This document shows positions 11,091-43,740 of a DNA stretch of 64,000 bases, piece by piece. Within the stretch, counting starts at the first letter, position 1, and each line of letters opens with the position of its first letter. The notes beneath the pieces were generated by a model. That model was not told where the DNA came from. It was given only the letters and a program-made list of their open reading frames with translations, and searched no databases. Both the position numbers and the translations under genes were made by a program. This stretch comes from Monarcha castaneiventris obscurior (lineage: Eukaryota > Chordata > Aves > Passeriformes > Monarchidae): NCBI GenBank assembly GCA_026261815.1, contig JAMPIT010000379.1, forward strand, positions 22,895,001 through 22,959,000, read 5' to 3'.

Positions 11091-13605
11091 GCCATTTTTT
11101 CCACAGCTAAATAAGGTTCTCAGCAAGTCAAGTTATGCTAAGAGACAATATGTGCCAACAAGTGTCTAGTCTTCAAGATTTCATATATTTTCTGTAGAGG
11201 CCATAAAAGAAATACCTGACTCAGGGAAATGTATGTATGTCTGAAATTTCTTCACTCTTTGTAAAGTTCTTCAGGGATTTAGACAGTCATACCTAAATGC
11301 CTCTGTCTTTCTGGCACTTCCTCCCCAGGTTTGAGTTCATGAGTACACTGAAGGAGACTTCCTTTAATCTCTTTCTTGCCCCCTCAAACCCTCTGTGCTG
11401 ACCTGAAGTTAAGAAGCACAGAATATTGCCAACTAATGCAAAAGCTGATCAGCATTTACTTTGATTTTCCTTTCAAATGCAAATTAGATAATATAGCAGG
11501 AGAGAAATAATATCTGGGCAATTATTTTAAAATACTTTTCATCTCTTCTAACTCTAAAACAATCATTAATAGCAATATATGGCAAATAGATACCAAAGAT
11601 GGTAATAATTTGGTCCAGTTGTTCTACCAAGAAGTCATGTGTTCTTCTCTAGCACTACAAAATGTACATGAAAACTTAAAATGGCATCAAATAAACACCA
11701 CTATAAAAAATTAAAATACTGAAAGAGCTCTTGGAATGTGCTTGTCATGAAGGATTGTCATGAAAATATACAGACGTAAAAACTTCTACCTGTAGATTTC
11801 TACTACAGATGGCACCTTAAATTAGCCTATGTATATCTTAAAGGGATTCTATGAAAAATAAGAAATGCAGTTCACAACATTTTTATACTCATATTCTACA
11901 AGTACTTGAGGAACACACAGAAGAAAAATCTATCCTCGAGAGTGTTTTAATAAAGCTGATTATTTAAACAGATTATTATTGAAAAGATGTGTCAAGCTGC
12001 TCATCTGAAATGCCACATTCACATCCTCATGAACATCAAAACACAGCTAAAGTCTCTCAAGTACGGATTTGAAAGACAACAGTGACATCGAGTGGTCATT
12101 GTAGTTAAATGCTGCTGTGTATTGGCGTGAAACCCCTGCTACGATGGTAAAGCCAATGTGTAGACAATGTGAGTAGCACACAGTGCTAAATCAGTTCATA
12201 CTGCTTGTACAGCAGCTACAGAGGTGAATTCATTACAGATTGTCAGCGTGCAGCTAAATTCACAGTTTGCTCTCCTGGACAGCAGGAGAGCAAAGATCAC
12301 TCAGTAGTCAGGGATTCAGTGTGCCAGTCGAGGTTTTGGCGTTCATAGAATCATGTTCCTACTATGTTGATTCTTTCTTCACTCCCTTCCCAGGGCCCGT
12401 CGCCACAGTGAGACAGGATTTATACTAAAAATTCCCCATCTTTTTTACATCTCTATTTTTTCAATTAGTGTGTTTCATTTCTACATTTAAAAACACTGCT
12501 TACATATTAAGGATGGATGTAGCCTTAGCTGTGAAGGCAGACACCTTCTGGCAGTGACAAACTTCAGAAATCACTGGAACTCTTCACAGGTTTGGGTGCA
12601 GATGTGTGGGTCTCATTCAGAGCATGCCTTCATAATACATTCTGTGCTCAAACATACTTCCCTATCATGCCCTGCGTCTGCAGGCTGTGCCTTCAACAGA
12701 AGGCTCTCATCATCTAGTATCTAGAGCTATACATTGAGGGAACATGCTAAGAGTCCAATGCAAAAGCTTTGATCTTCAGATTTCATGAAGGGAGTGGTCT
12801 TTTTTCTGTTTGACATATAACAGCTTCTGCATATGGTGTGAGACTTTGGAGAAACGGAGGAATAATGCAGAAAAGGAATACCATTTTATCATTGTAATAA
12901 CAGCCCATTGGATAAGCAACCCTCTTCTCAAATTCATATGGTATGCACAAAACAACCTGTTTCATTTGCTTGTTGTTTTCTTGTTCTGATGTCCCCAAGA
13001 CATTTTTCACTGATGCGCTACATTGCAAATAAATTATTTCTATGGCCTTTCTGTAAGGAAACTAATTGAGAATACTAAACTAGTGGATGTTTACAATGGG
13101 TTTTAAGCAGATGAAAAACATAGCAGGCTTTGGTATGTACACAGGAGGCTGAGGTACCAGATGACTTTCTGTGGCTGAGATGATTCCAGCACAGACCTGC
13201 AGCAGTGCCCTTCCTGGAGCACCTCAGTGCACTGACAGAGATAACCAGCACAGGAGAAAGGGAAGATGGCTCTTAAGCTCCCAAGGAATGTACAAAGATG
13301 TAAAAGGATGGCAGCTGGGCCCAAAACATAGCCTGTTTTTACAAACATTTGGAGGAGTGGAGGAGGCCCATGGAATGGAAGAATAGTAAGTATCTGTTAA
13401 GCAACCCAGAATAATACTTAATGAGAATGCATAAATCTGTACATTGTGTATAAAGATCATTTAAATATGTAGAATAAGATGTGTTGCTAAAAGAAGATTT
13501 CCGTATGAGATTTAAATACAAAAGGATGGTTGGAAGATGCATAACTGTATGAAATTATGTGGGACATAAGCATAATGCCAGTGGTATGGAATAAGGCATG
13601 GAGAT
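11091..13605. other. Intergenic DNA, no gene seen
   Basis: If the ATAD2-like gene continued to its N terminus, its exons should lie here or beyond. I found no Walker A or Walker B block on the - strand. Open frames at 12783-13028 (-) and 13103-13386 (both strands) resemble nothing I know. Confidence 0.4.
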
Positions 13606-14154
13606 TGTATTGGGTGTGGCTGGGATGGAGTCAATCTTCCCACAGCAGCTCTCAGTGCTGTGCTTTGTACCTGTAGCTAGAAAGGTGTCAGTGTCACACG
13701 AGTGTTTTGGCTACTGCTGAGCACTGCTCCCAGTGCTGTCTTTCCAACATCCCCCCACACTCCTAAAGGCCAGTAGGCTGGGGCTGGGCAAGAGGCTGGG
13801 GTAGCACAAAGCCAGGATAGCTGACTCAAGGTGATCAAGGAGATATTCCATACCAAATAACATGGTACTCAGCAATAAAACTAAGAGAAAGAAGAAGAAG
13901 GAAGAAGGGTTTATTTTCTAGAGCATCCACCATGCCTACCAAGGCCCTGCTTCCCAGGCATTGGCTGGGTATCACCTGCTGATGGAAGGGAATAGCTCTT
14001 TTTGTCTCCCTTTGTTTCTGTGTGCAGCCTTTCCTTTTTCTTTATTAAACTGCCTTCATCTCAGCCTGTGAGTTCTTCTTCATCCTATATTCCTCCCCCG
14101 GGTGCTGCTGAGGAGGGCAGTGATAGAGCAGCTGCATGGGCACCTGGAGACAGT
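13606..14154 (+). mobile_element. ERVL-type LTR, 5' and main part
   Basis: The sequence follows the common avian ERVL LTR: a TG start, a GTGGCTGGGATGGAGTCAA block, a CAGCTGACTCAAGG segment, an ATTCCATACCAAATAACATG block, and an R/U5 region with a TATTAAACTGCCTTCATCTC polyadenylation block and a CCCCCGGGTGCTG stretch. No internal viral gene is attached, so it is a solo LTR. The expected 3' end is missing here, because another LTR begins at about 14155. A diverged version of that end may follow at about 14705-14722. Confidence 0.7.
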
Positions 14155-14704
14155 TGTGATAAATAGATACTATAATATTGGCTTTCTGCAAATGTTAAAA
14201 TAAGTGATGTTAAAAGTAGCTTTTGCAACAGCGGCTTTGTGACAAATAGATGCTATATATAAAATAGCTTTATTACAAAATACATGCTACATAAGGTAGC
14301 TTTGTTGTGAAGATGTAAAGATACTTTTTTCATTCAACCAAAAACTTAGAAATAGCTATGCTTATGAACTATTTGCTTGGACTCCTGCTACGGCATATCA
14401 GCAATAGATAAGATAATATGCGTCGCCAAGAGGCTTATCCCCACAGCGATCTACTGGTTCCGAGAAGACAGGAGATCTGCATTCCATTTTGAACTGTTCC
14501 TGGAAAGGGTTTTGAATATGTATAATTGCTTATGAATATGTAATAAGTCGATGTGTATGTAAAGGGAGTCCCCAGGACAGCAGGCGTGCTCTTGACAGAG
14601 TGTCAAAGCAGCCAGTGCTGTGACTCTTGCTTTATGCTTGTCCCTTATTGTCCTTTATTAAACTTTTCAATCCTAACAGGAGAGTGAACCTCGTTTTTTA
14701 CACA
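14155..14704 (+). mobile_element. Second LTR, apparently nested
   Basis: This unit starts TGTGATAAATAG and ends TTTTTTACACA, with a TTTATTAAAC polyadenylation signal near its 3' end (about 14655). Its U3 part holds three imperfect repeats of an ATAGATRCTATA...TAGCTTT type. The length (about 550 bp), the TG/CA ends and the signal position fit a retroviral solo LTR. ACAG occurs at both edges and may be a short target-site duplication. I cannot name the family. Confidence 0.55.
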
Positions 14705-14722
14705 GCCAAGGTCATCCCATCA

Positions 14723-17700
14723 AAACTTTATACAGAGCAAAATCAGCTCTTCCCAGCCAGCTCTTCCCTGTGAGAACATCCCAAGAGAGTACTTCTTAAA
14801 GGTCGCAGCCCAATTACAGCCCAATTTGCTCTTCTGTATGTGTCTTTCTAGATGTCCTGGCCATTTCCATCAATAAAGCAATTAATCATCTGTATTATTT
14901 GTCTGACACCAAAATGAGACTGCTGCAAAAGCATCCAAAAGCTTAGAAGCAGGCATCTACCCAATAACAGGAAAAAAATAAAATCTCAATTTACACTCAA
15001 AAATGTACAATGACCATGTTTTTCAAAGAAGTATGGGACACTTAAACACCAGAAAAGGCTGATAATTCTTCTTTAATTGTCAGGCAGACATAGCATGCAA
15101 AAAAGAGACACATTTAGAAGAACAATGTATGATGATATACATTCATAAGCACAGAAGTTTTTAGCGAGTTTAACACCTTACATAAGCCAACTTAAAGCTA
15201 TTATCTCCTTTGGGCCAGTCCAAGTTGATGGTCTTATTTAAAAAAAATTAGGCAGTTAACAGTTGCATAATAAATGAATAATCAGAATACTGAAAGGGAT
15301 TTTTTTTTTAAAATATTAGATGCATAAAACCTATCTTACCTGTCCTTGTCTTTGTTATTTTCTCCTTCTTTCTCATCTATCCCTTTTACTCTTCAATTAT
15401 CTTTGATCAATTTAGACATTATTTAAGAAAACAGAGTATATCTTTTGGTTTGTTTGTGTTATTTTAATTACAAATATTTCTAACCTAAGTTTAAGCCTTT
15501 GAATCCTAAAGAAATAATAAATTTTAAAAAATATTGAGTATTTTCCTACAAGAACTTTAAACCCTTCCAGCCTTACAGAAACAGGTTGGACTCAAATTTC
15601 CAATGTCAACTTGTCTCAGAGATTCTCACTTAACTGAAATTGAAATGAGATTAACTTCCCATTTTGACGCTTAAGAAAGGTGCAACAGGAAAACAAACTT
15701 CTTAAATTGTTTTAAAACTGCCGTGTTTTCTAATGTGAAAATGTAACTCTTTTTTTAGGTAGTGAAAATCTTCAATCATCATAACAACTTGATAGACTTT
15801 CCAGAATCAATTTCTCATGACAACAGTTTCTGGAAAGTCAGTACTCCTGACTAAATCACAGTTGTTTCCTTGTCCCTGCTTCTATGCTAGAGATGCAAAG
15901 GATTCACATCCTGCATATTTCCTCTTTTATCTTTATTTTGCCTGCATATGCAGCACAGCTACTACAACATAAATACCTTCAGCTTGAAGACCATGTTCTA
16001 AACTAATTTGTATTTCATGCTATTAAAAGTTATTTTTTATAAAACTTTTGAAAATTTGGCTTCAATAAATTTGCTGAGATATGAGTGTATACTAGAGCTT
16101 TTCACTTATTGAAAATATTTACACAGAAATGTATTTCCAGTTTCCCAAATCACACAAAATTTCTCCTTTTCCTTGAAGACCACAAGGTGGCATGTGAAAC
16201 ATACAATAGTACTAACAACATAGTTGAAAGAATGCAGTAGGAAAGTGGTATGCAGTTCTTCCAGATGACCATTACCTGAATACTCAAACAGTTTTAAGAA
16301 CCAGTCTAAATCTTTTGTGGGAGTTTGCCTTCTTCAGTCCAAGTTCTTTGCATTGGAAAGGGAACAAGATCTGCAAGCCTCTTATTAATGAGGAGGGATT
16401 ATTCTTTCTAATATAAAGTATATTAAGGCACTCTAGCAGACAGTGGACCTTGTTACCCGCAGAGTGATCAGAGTAAACTCCAGCAAATTTGTTCCAGGAT
16501 CTTCCTGGAAGGATTTTAGCCATAAAATGGCCATCATGCATTCACCTGCGGTGTGTTAAAACTTCATTTTAGTGAAAAAATAATTAGGAGGTTTTATTAA
16601 ACATGAAACTGTATTTTAAAATGGAAAAATATGGAATCTGGTACAGTTTTGCTACACCATGAAGTTCTGAGCCTGCTCACACTGGTCTGAGTACAATAAA
16701 AAGTTTTTCACTTATCTCATATACTTCGAAATTCAGCAGATTCAGGAGATGTAATTGGGATGCCTAAAGGACACCAAAGATGTAATGGTGTTAACTCTTA
16801 GGAGTGGTCGTTGGGGTATCATCTTCTCATGCGCTTTATCCAACATGATAATATTACATTTTTGCCATTGTGAACAAAAATTGAATCATGTTGATGTGTC
16901 CAGTTTTCTGAACTGCACTCCAGAGAAACAGCTTCATTCCTCAGATCACTTTGAATGCATTCCAAACCCGATCTTTCTGCCCCATCCCAAATACAATCTC
17001 TGCTGTTCTGGGTTATTTCACCCTGTATGATGGTGAGCTGTGGTAACTCCACGCCAGCTAAATCTTTACAGGCATTTCCTGCATTGACCAAGTGTCAACG
17101 AGTTCATGGAAGATACACACAGAAAAAGTCCATCTGCTGCACTCTGAACACTTAGGAAAGACTCATATTAATGACCTGCTAATATCTATGGGCATTCAGA
17201 CAAATTGAACCTGTAGGAGTGTTGTACCCTGCGTAAATGGAGTCTTCACTTAATATAGGTTTTGCATACATATTGCTCATTAAAATATTCCACCGTCATT
17301 TCTGTTTCGGTTTTTTGTTTTGCTTTGGTTTGGGGTTTTTTGGCCTTTTTTATTTTTAGGATATTTTCTAGAATTTACCCCACCACAAACTGTTACATTT
17401 GTGACGAAAATATGTCTTACGTTATTCCCAGATGACACATGCTTATACAAACAGGAAGAAGGGCCACGTGTTAATGCCTGAAAAAATGATTAACCAGTTG
17501 ATTCATTTTGGCTTACTATAAATTCCTTGAAACATAAGCACTGTTGCTAAATGTCATAGACTTTCAACAGAATACTCATTAAGAATTACCTGCTCCTAAA
17601 TGAACGAGAAGTAATTGCATTTATTAAAAAAATTACTGGGCTTGGACTATCAGAATCACAGAATCTAGGCAAAATTTGACCTCGGAAGGTTTTCAAACCT

Positions 17701-18146
17701 GAAGCTGGACACTGGGGCTCTTTTTCCAATTATGAATTCAGTCCTGTAGGCTACTAAGTATGCTAAGTTTTTACAAGTCTTAACTCCTCGTTTAATTTAC
17801 AGATGGGCTGCATCTTAATTTGATTTCAAAGCACAAAGGTGTTGTGAAATAAACATGCCAACACAAACCACAAAAACAGCAAATGCAAACGTACACCATT
17901 CCCAGCTCCCACTTTCCCACCTGGTTCTATGCATCCACTAGATTACCCAGACTTCGCCTTGATGTCTTGTAGTTAAGTAATGAATGTTGTTCTCCTTTAT
18001 GACTCTGTCATGACGGACAGCTTGACAGCTATTTGGAAAGAATTGTAGCTATTCAAGCTAGAGGACAGAGCTCCAACACATTATGTATTTCTGGCAACTG
18101 AAATTACAGACCTAGCAGATTTGTTACACTCTAGGAGGTGCCTTGA
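14723..18146. other. Intergenic DNA, no gene seen
   Basis: AT-rich sequence. The - strand open frame at 16819-17091 (90 codons, Cys-rich, one NWT site) stands out slightly but matches no family I can name. No RNA gene or clear mobile element was recognised. Confidence 0.4.
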
Positions 18147-18702
18147 ATCATAGAATCATAGAATGGTTTGGGTTGGAAGGGATCTTAAAGATCATCCAGT
18201 TCCAACCCCCCTCCCACGGGCAGGGACACCTCCACTAGATCAGCTTGCTCAGAGTCCCGGGGATGGGGCATCCATAACTTCTGTGGGAAACCTGACCCAG
18301 TTCCTCATCACACTCACAGTAAAGAATTTTTTCTGATCTCTAATCTAAGCCTACTCTCTTTCCATTTGATTCCATTTCTCCTGTAACTACATGCTCTTGT
18401 AAAAAGTCCCTCTCCATCTTTCTTGTACACTCCTTTCAGGTACTGGAAGGCTGTAAATACCCCAAAGCCTTCTCTTTTCCAGGCTAAACAAACCTAATTC
18501 CCTTGCCTTTCCCTGTGGGAGAGGTGCTCCATCCCTCTGATCATCTTGGCAGCCTCCTCTGGACTTGCTCCAATAGATTCATATCTTAACTGTGCTGGGG
18601 ACCCCAGAGCTGGATGCAGCACTCCAGGTGGGTCTCAGCAGAGCAGCGCTGAGTGACAGAATCACCTCTCTTGACCTGCTGGCTTTGCACCAAATCTGCT
18701 GC
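18147..18702 (-). mobile_element. CR1 LINE, 5'-truncated copy, inverted
   Basis: The block begins on the + strand with ATCATAGAATCATAGAATGG and GGTTGGAAGGGATCTTAAAG, the reverse complement of the CR1 3' end. It continues through the usual CR1 3' region, including the reverse complements of the stretches around AAAAAGTCCCTCTCCATCTT, GGTACTGGAAGGCTG and GACCCCAGAGCTGGATGCAG. About 550 bp are present, with no intact reverse transcriptase frame. Confidence 0.92.
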
Positions 18703-21700
18703 ACCTGTATAATAGTTTAAATTTTAAAAGAGAAAATACAAGGGCGAAAGATTGCTCTAATTCCACTGCTGAAAAAAAATTTTTCAGCTTTCTCTCAGCT
18801 GAACTAATTTTATGGGAAACACCAAGAACATCAGCACTTTAGACTGAAAACCAAAATAAAGGTTAAAACCTAGAAGTAAGGGGAAGCTGAAGTATTTGAG
18901 GAAATACCCAGCCTAAAAAATGTGCATAGACTAATCCTGAAGACAGCAGGCCACTCAATACATAATACTACCTGCGCTTGTAAAGTTGGAGGTGCCAGGG
19001 AATGCTCCTAGGCCTGGAACTCATCTTCCAACAAAATGTAGTTCTGTTTGAACTCTATTAGAATAATCCCTACTGTCCTAAATAATCTCCATGGTTTAGG
19101 AATTAGCTAGGAACTACTCTTAGCAGGCACTTCTGATGCAGATTCTCTGTTTTGGATGGATGACAGTCATCCCATGCTAGTTGTCCTTGTTGCTAAGAAA
19201 TGGTCAAACACATGTTTACTGGATTCAGCACCTAAGATGGACCTGGGCTGCACCTGGCCCCACAGAATCCCAGTCAGCACATGTCAAGAAAGGTACAGAA
19301 GAGTACCTTAGTGTCATTGTGTCTAAGGAGAACCTTTCAAAACACCCCCTCTTTTCCTCCCTCCTCTGCCAAGCTTTTGCCTCTGCATTACTTCCACACA
19401 GAAAGATTCACTGGGTTCATGCAAAACAGGGGGCTAGGAAGAGGACGACCTTCATAAAGTTGCTCAGGTCCCACAGGCAAGAGGAGAAAAGAGGAAGCTC
19501 AAAGAAAATAGCAAAGAAAGATTCAAATGGTTCAAGTGTGGGGTGGCTTTGTCAAACTCCTAGTGCTGAAAGGAAATGTCATTTACCTTCAAAAGACTAC
19601 TGGAGTTTATCCTGATATTACACTCATGATGTCTCATCACCGCATGGGCACCAACAGCAGCACAACATGGAAATAAAAACCCAGGTGACTCAGAAGCATC
19701 ATACCAGAAACACTCCCTCCCTCCTTCCCTCCAAACTGCTAGAAAAGCTCTCAGCAGCTCTGCTCCTTGATTCAGTCAGCTGGGTAGTGTCAACATGTTG
19801 TAATAGCTGGATACAAGTACTTTCAAGCAGATCTCTTAATACAAAATTGTGCCAACAGACATCTGAAACCATAGGTAACAACTTCCAAAAGAGTTCAGAT
19901 GCTCAGGAATGGCCCACCTAGAGAGTGGCACATGCTAACAAGGAAAGGTTGGTTGGGGCTGGTAGAATACACAGATGATTTCAAAAGGTATCGGTTTCCA
20001 TGGTTGTAGCACTCATTACTAACAGATCTGAGCAAATGTATCATTACATTGCCAGTGTGACAGCAGGCAAAACAGCATCTCAGCCAGAATCTAAACACCT
20101 GGTGTATTATTTTAGAAAAAAAATAATTTTTTCAGTAAGAACAAACACAATTGAAGAGGTTCCTACCTAAGTCCTTCATTCCTGCAATGTGGATAGTACA
20201 AAAATATTCCTTTTAAAAAGGCTATTATAAACCAAATATCCCTTATCTTTTTATTTTAAAAGCTTGAAAACTCCACAAAATAAAAAGCAGGGACAAAGGC
20301 ATTGTGACTAATGAATGAAAAATTATTTTCTAAAACAGGGTCTTTTATGCAGCTCCAAAGATACAACTAAAATTCAGAGACTATCAAGTGTCAAGAGAAA
20401 AAAAAATCCTACTCTCCAAATTTTTCAGAATATTTAATAGGTAATGTGGTCCATCATGTTTAAATCCAACAGCAAAAATATAGTATAGTTGTTTGAGATA
20501 TAAAATCATCATCACGCAACCATTGCTTCTTTCAATCTGAACATCTTGTCTTGACAACAACAGATTCCTGTGATTGTGGAAACACAATCTGGTGAACTGC
20601 AAAAAAATACAAGTAGCTTTGGTGCTTAATATCCATAAAAATGAAGGCACTAAAATATTTTGGTGGAGGGATAAGACTGAAACAAATTGGAAAAAAAAAA
20701 AAAAAGTCTTTATACTAGTAAAGACATGCAGGTAATGTGACTTTTTAAAAACATATATATGAATATAAAAGGGTGCATGCATATCTATATATCAGAGCTC
20801 TGGTTTTCAGGTGGAGATGCACAGGAAAAGAGAAAACATCACCCACCCTCTTTCTGTATTTCGTACCCTCTTCTCACCATCAATACAATGTTTACAGTAG
20901 AAATCTAAAAGCTCTTTCCAGCCTATGCTGCCCACAGGGAAGAATGTCAGAAAGCAAATACCACCTCATCCTGGAAAGTGTGTTTAATTGTAGTTATTAT
21001 TTTACTTGTTCTTTTACAGAGATACAAAGAATGCAAAGCATTTTACAAGTGTGTATCATGATGTACTGATCACACAGCAGCTGCCTTCCTAGATTTTGCA
21101 AGCTGAAGGAAGACTAAGCTCATTGCCACAGCTTTCACACCTTCAGAACCATTTTTTCCATTTTAAATTCAAGAAAATTATAGTCATTACAACTCTAATC
21201 AAACCATTATGAATACTACACACACAAAAAGTATCCTCTTTGCTGTGGAATTTGCTTGCTTCATTATCAGTAAGGATCATCAGAAAATTTTCATTTTTAA
21301 GGAAGAGTCAGACCCAACACTTAAGAATGAAAAGGACTATGTGTGAAATCTCACAAGTTAAAATTTCAAAGAAGTAAACCACAGGTGGATATTTATCTGC
21401 CACATGCTATAAATACTATTTATATCATTTAGAAACAGTATTTAACAAAAACTTTAGTTTTATCAAAATTTTAATCTACCTTAGGACCTCAGTCTCACTC
21501 CCAAGCTGCCATTAGGGACAGGGCTAGGGTTTGGGGTGTCACAAGGACTACAGCTCCAGCAACACTGCACCTGGAATAGGCATGACCAAGGGAAGCATAG
21601 CACTGCTCCAACAGTGCTGCCTCCACATCCACTTTTAGAATCAGTGATGTTCCTAGGGTTTAAGTCAGTATACTTAACACTGTAAATATACATTAAATCA

Positions 21701-22406
21701 ACACAGCACACAGTAACAAGATGCACAAATAATTTTTCAGTATAGTGACATCTTAATGGCAAAGAGCATAAATAAGTATTTACACAGTGGTTTTGTAATG
21801 CATCCTCATAATTGTCCATTGCATATTATTTTCTTTAGGAAACAAAATCTTCCTTATATATTAAAGTTAAGATTGCATGACTAATGGTACTACCAACATG
21901 GTAAATACAGAGAGGGATATGCATAAACAGATACCCAAAACTTGCATATTGCAAACATTGCCTCAAGATTACAGCTTTGGGAACCCCCTAGTGTGTCTAA
22001 GGGACACGTACTAACTGAAAACTGAAAGTAGAGTAAGTCACCACCTGTTTTATGTGGTTGCTCATATGTTCATGCTGAAGCATTTGGAGGATATAAATCA
22101 TCCAAGATACAAGAAAATTGGAAAAGCCATAAAGCTACTAAAGTGCTAGGACCTAGACAGAACTGAAAAGTTGTTGCCATGTCTTAAAATGAATGCTGTG
22201 AAATATTGAACATATCGTAGTTTGAAAACTTAGGTCTTTTCCCTCATTCCCTGGTCCATATCCATTACTGGGAGAAAAGAGGAGAGGTGAAAAGCCACAG
22301 GCACCTAGTCCCTGATCCACACACACGGAAAGGCAAGTGATTTGCTCTATTCACCTTTACTTCATCCTGTGGAACTGTCACTCCTTGTGGAAAGCCACAA
22401 ACCTCT
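18703..22406. other. Intergenic DNA, no gene seen
   Basis: The longest open frame (19181-19615, +) starts at a TTG and shows no domain. A second (20384-20782, -) is hydrophobic because of its T-rich sequence. I see no supported exon. Confidence 0.4.
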
Positions 22407-22476
22407 ATCTTTAAATTAAATTACTTTGTTATTCAATGAGAATCTTTAAATTAAATTACTTTGTTATTCAATGAGA
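22407..22476. repeat. Exact 35-bp tandem duplication
   Basis: Two identical AT-rich 35-bp units (22407-22441 and 22442-22476), each starting ATCTTTAAATTAAATT and ending ATTCAATGAGA, lie head to tail. The identity of the copies suggests a recent slippage or duplication event. Confidence 0.95.
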
Positions 22477-22737
22477 ACCTGGCTTGGTGAACAGGCCTTA
22501 CAAAACCTTCCTGCGCAACCCTCACATAAAGCTCTCATAAATACATCAGCGTGTCAGGCAGCTCGCTAGGAGGAGGGGCAAGGGTGAACTTGCACTTACT
22601 GGAAATTTCGAAATTACCCTTTTGAAACGCCGCTATCCTGAAAAATCTTCCAAAGACAAACAGGGAGGAGATAAGCAAGTGCATGAGACAAAGCTTTTCT
22701 AACTTCGCTCGAGCAATGAGCGTACACCGGCTGAGGC

Positions 22738-22843
22738 TCTGAGCAGCCTGCTCTAGCCGAAGGTGTGTCCTGTCCTGGCAGAGGGGTTGGGACTAGATGA
22801 TCTTCAAGGTCCCTTCTAACCCACATCATTCTATGATTCTATG
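22738..22843 (+). mobile_element. CR1 LINE 3' end next to RIPK2 CpG island
   Basis: The block reads CTGAGCAGCCTGCTCTAG, then GGGGTTGGGACTAGATGATC and TTCTATGATTCTATG, the complete CR1 3' tail in + orientation. It ends only about 20 bp before the CpG-rich DNA of RIPK2 and about 600 bp before the RIPK2 start codon. Confidence 0.88.
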
Positions 22844-23040
22844 CAGTGAACAGGTCACTGCGGCGATCTGCGCTCGGCTCTGGCATCCTGCACGTCTTTC
22901 GAGAGCAGAACTCACACACCCCGCCCGCTCCCCGGACAGGGGGATGCCTCCTCCTCTCCGGCGCCGGGGATGCTCCCCGCCAGGATCCCTTTCGGACGGC
23001 GGATGCTCCGTGCACGGCCCGAGGGATGCGCCCGGCCGCA

Positions 23041-23231
23041 GCGCTCCCGCGGCTCCCGGAGAGCGAGGGGGCTGCCCCGGCACGGCGCTCCCGCGGCTCC
23101 CGGAGAGCGAGGGGGCTGCCCCGGCACGGCGCTCCCGCGGCTCCCGGAGAGCGAGGGGGCTGCCCCGGCACGGCGCTCCCGCGGCTCCCGGAGAGCGAGG
23201 GGGCTGCCCCGGCACGGCGCTCCCGCGGCTC
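23041..23231. repeat. 44-bp GC-rich minisatellite, about 4.3 copies
   Basis: The unit starts GCGCTCCCGCGGCTCCCGG and ends GGGGGCTGCCCCGGCACG. Copies start at 23041, 23085, 23129 and 23173, and a 15-bp partial copy starts at 23217. The full copies are identical. Since 44 is not a multiple of three, each copy shifts the frame, yet all frames stay open. The array ends about 210 bp upstream of the RIPK2 ATG, in the 5' UTR or core promoter. Confidence 0.96.
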
Positions 23232-23442
23232 GCTCCTCCCATCGCGCCTGCTCCGCCTTCCCCGACCCGCCAGCCCTGGGACGCTTCTTTCCGCGAGGAA
23301 GTGGCTCCTCAGCGGGGCAGGAGGAGGAGGGAGCTGCTGTCCAACTGGAGAGCAGGCGGGGCGGGGAGGCGCGGGGGGCGGCTTGGCCGCGGGGCGAGGG
23401 GAGCGGCGCTGCGGGCCCCGCTGCGCCCGGCGGAGTGCGAGC

Positions 23443-43740
<20,298 letters not shown>

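Noticed and set aside
12783..13386. Open frames considered as N-terminal ATAD2-like exons
   Set aside because: No Walker motif or other family signature could be matched.
16819..17091. Cys-containing 90-codon frame (-), considered as a further ATAD2-like exon or a viral remnant
   Set aside because: Alignment to the ATAD2 region before the second AAA-like domain was too weak. A competing candidate at 16.3-16.5 kb would be in the wrong order, so neither is claimed.
17650..17720. Possible inverted CR1 tail (AATCACAGAATC... and GACCTCGGAAGG)
   Set aside because: Similarity is too short and diverged to support a call.
19181..19615. 144-codon open frame (+)
   Set aside because: It begins at TTG, not ATG, has no domain or homologue I know, and no neighbouring exon.
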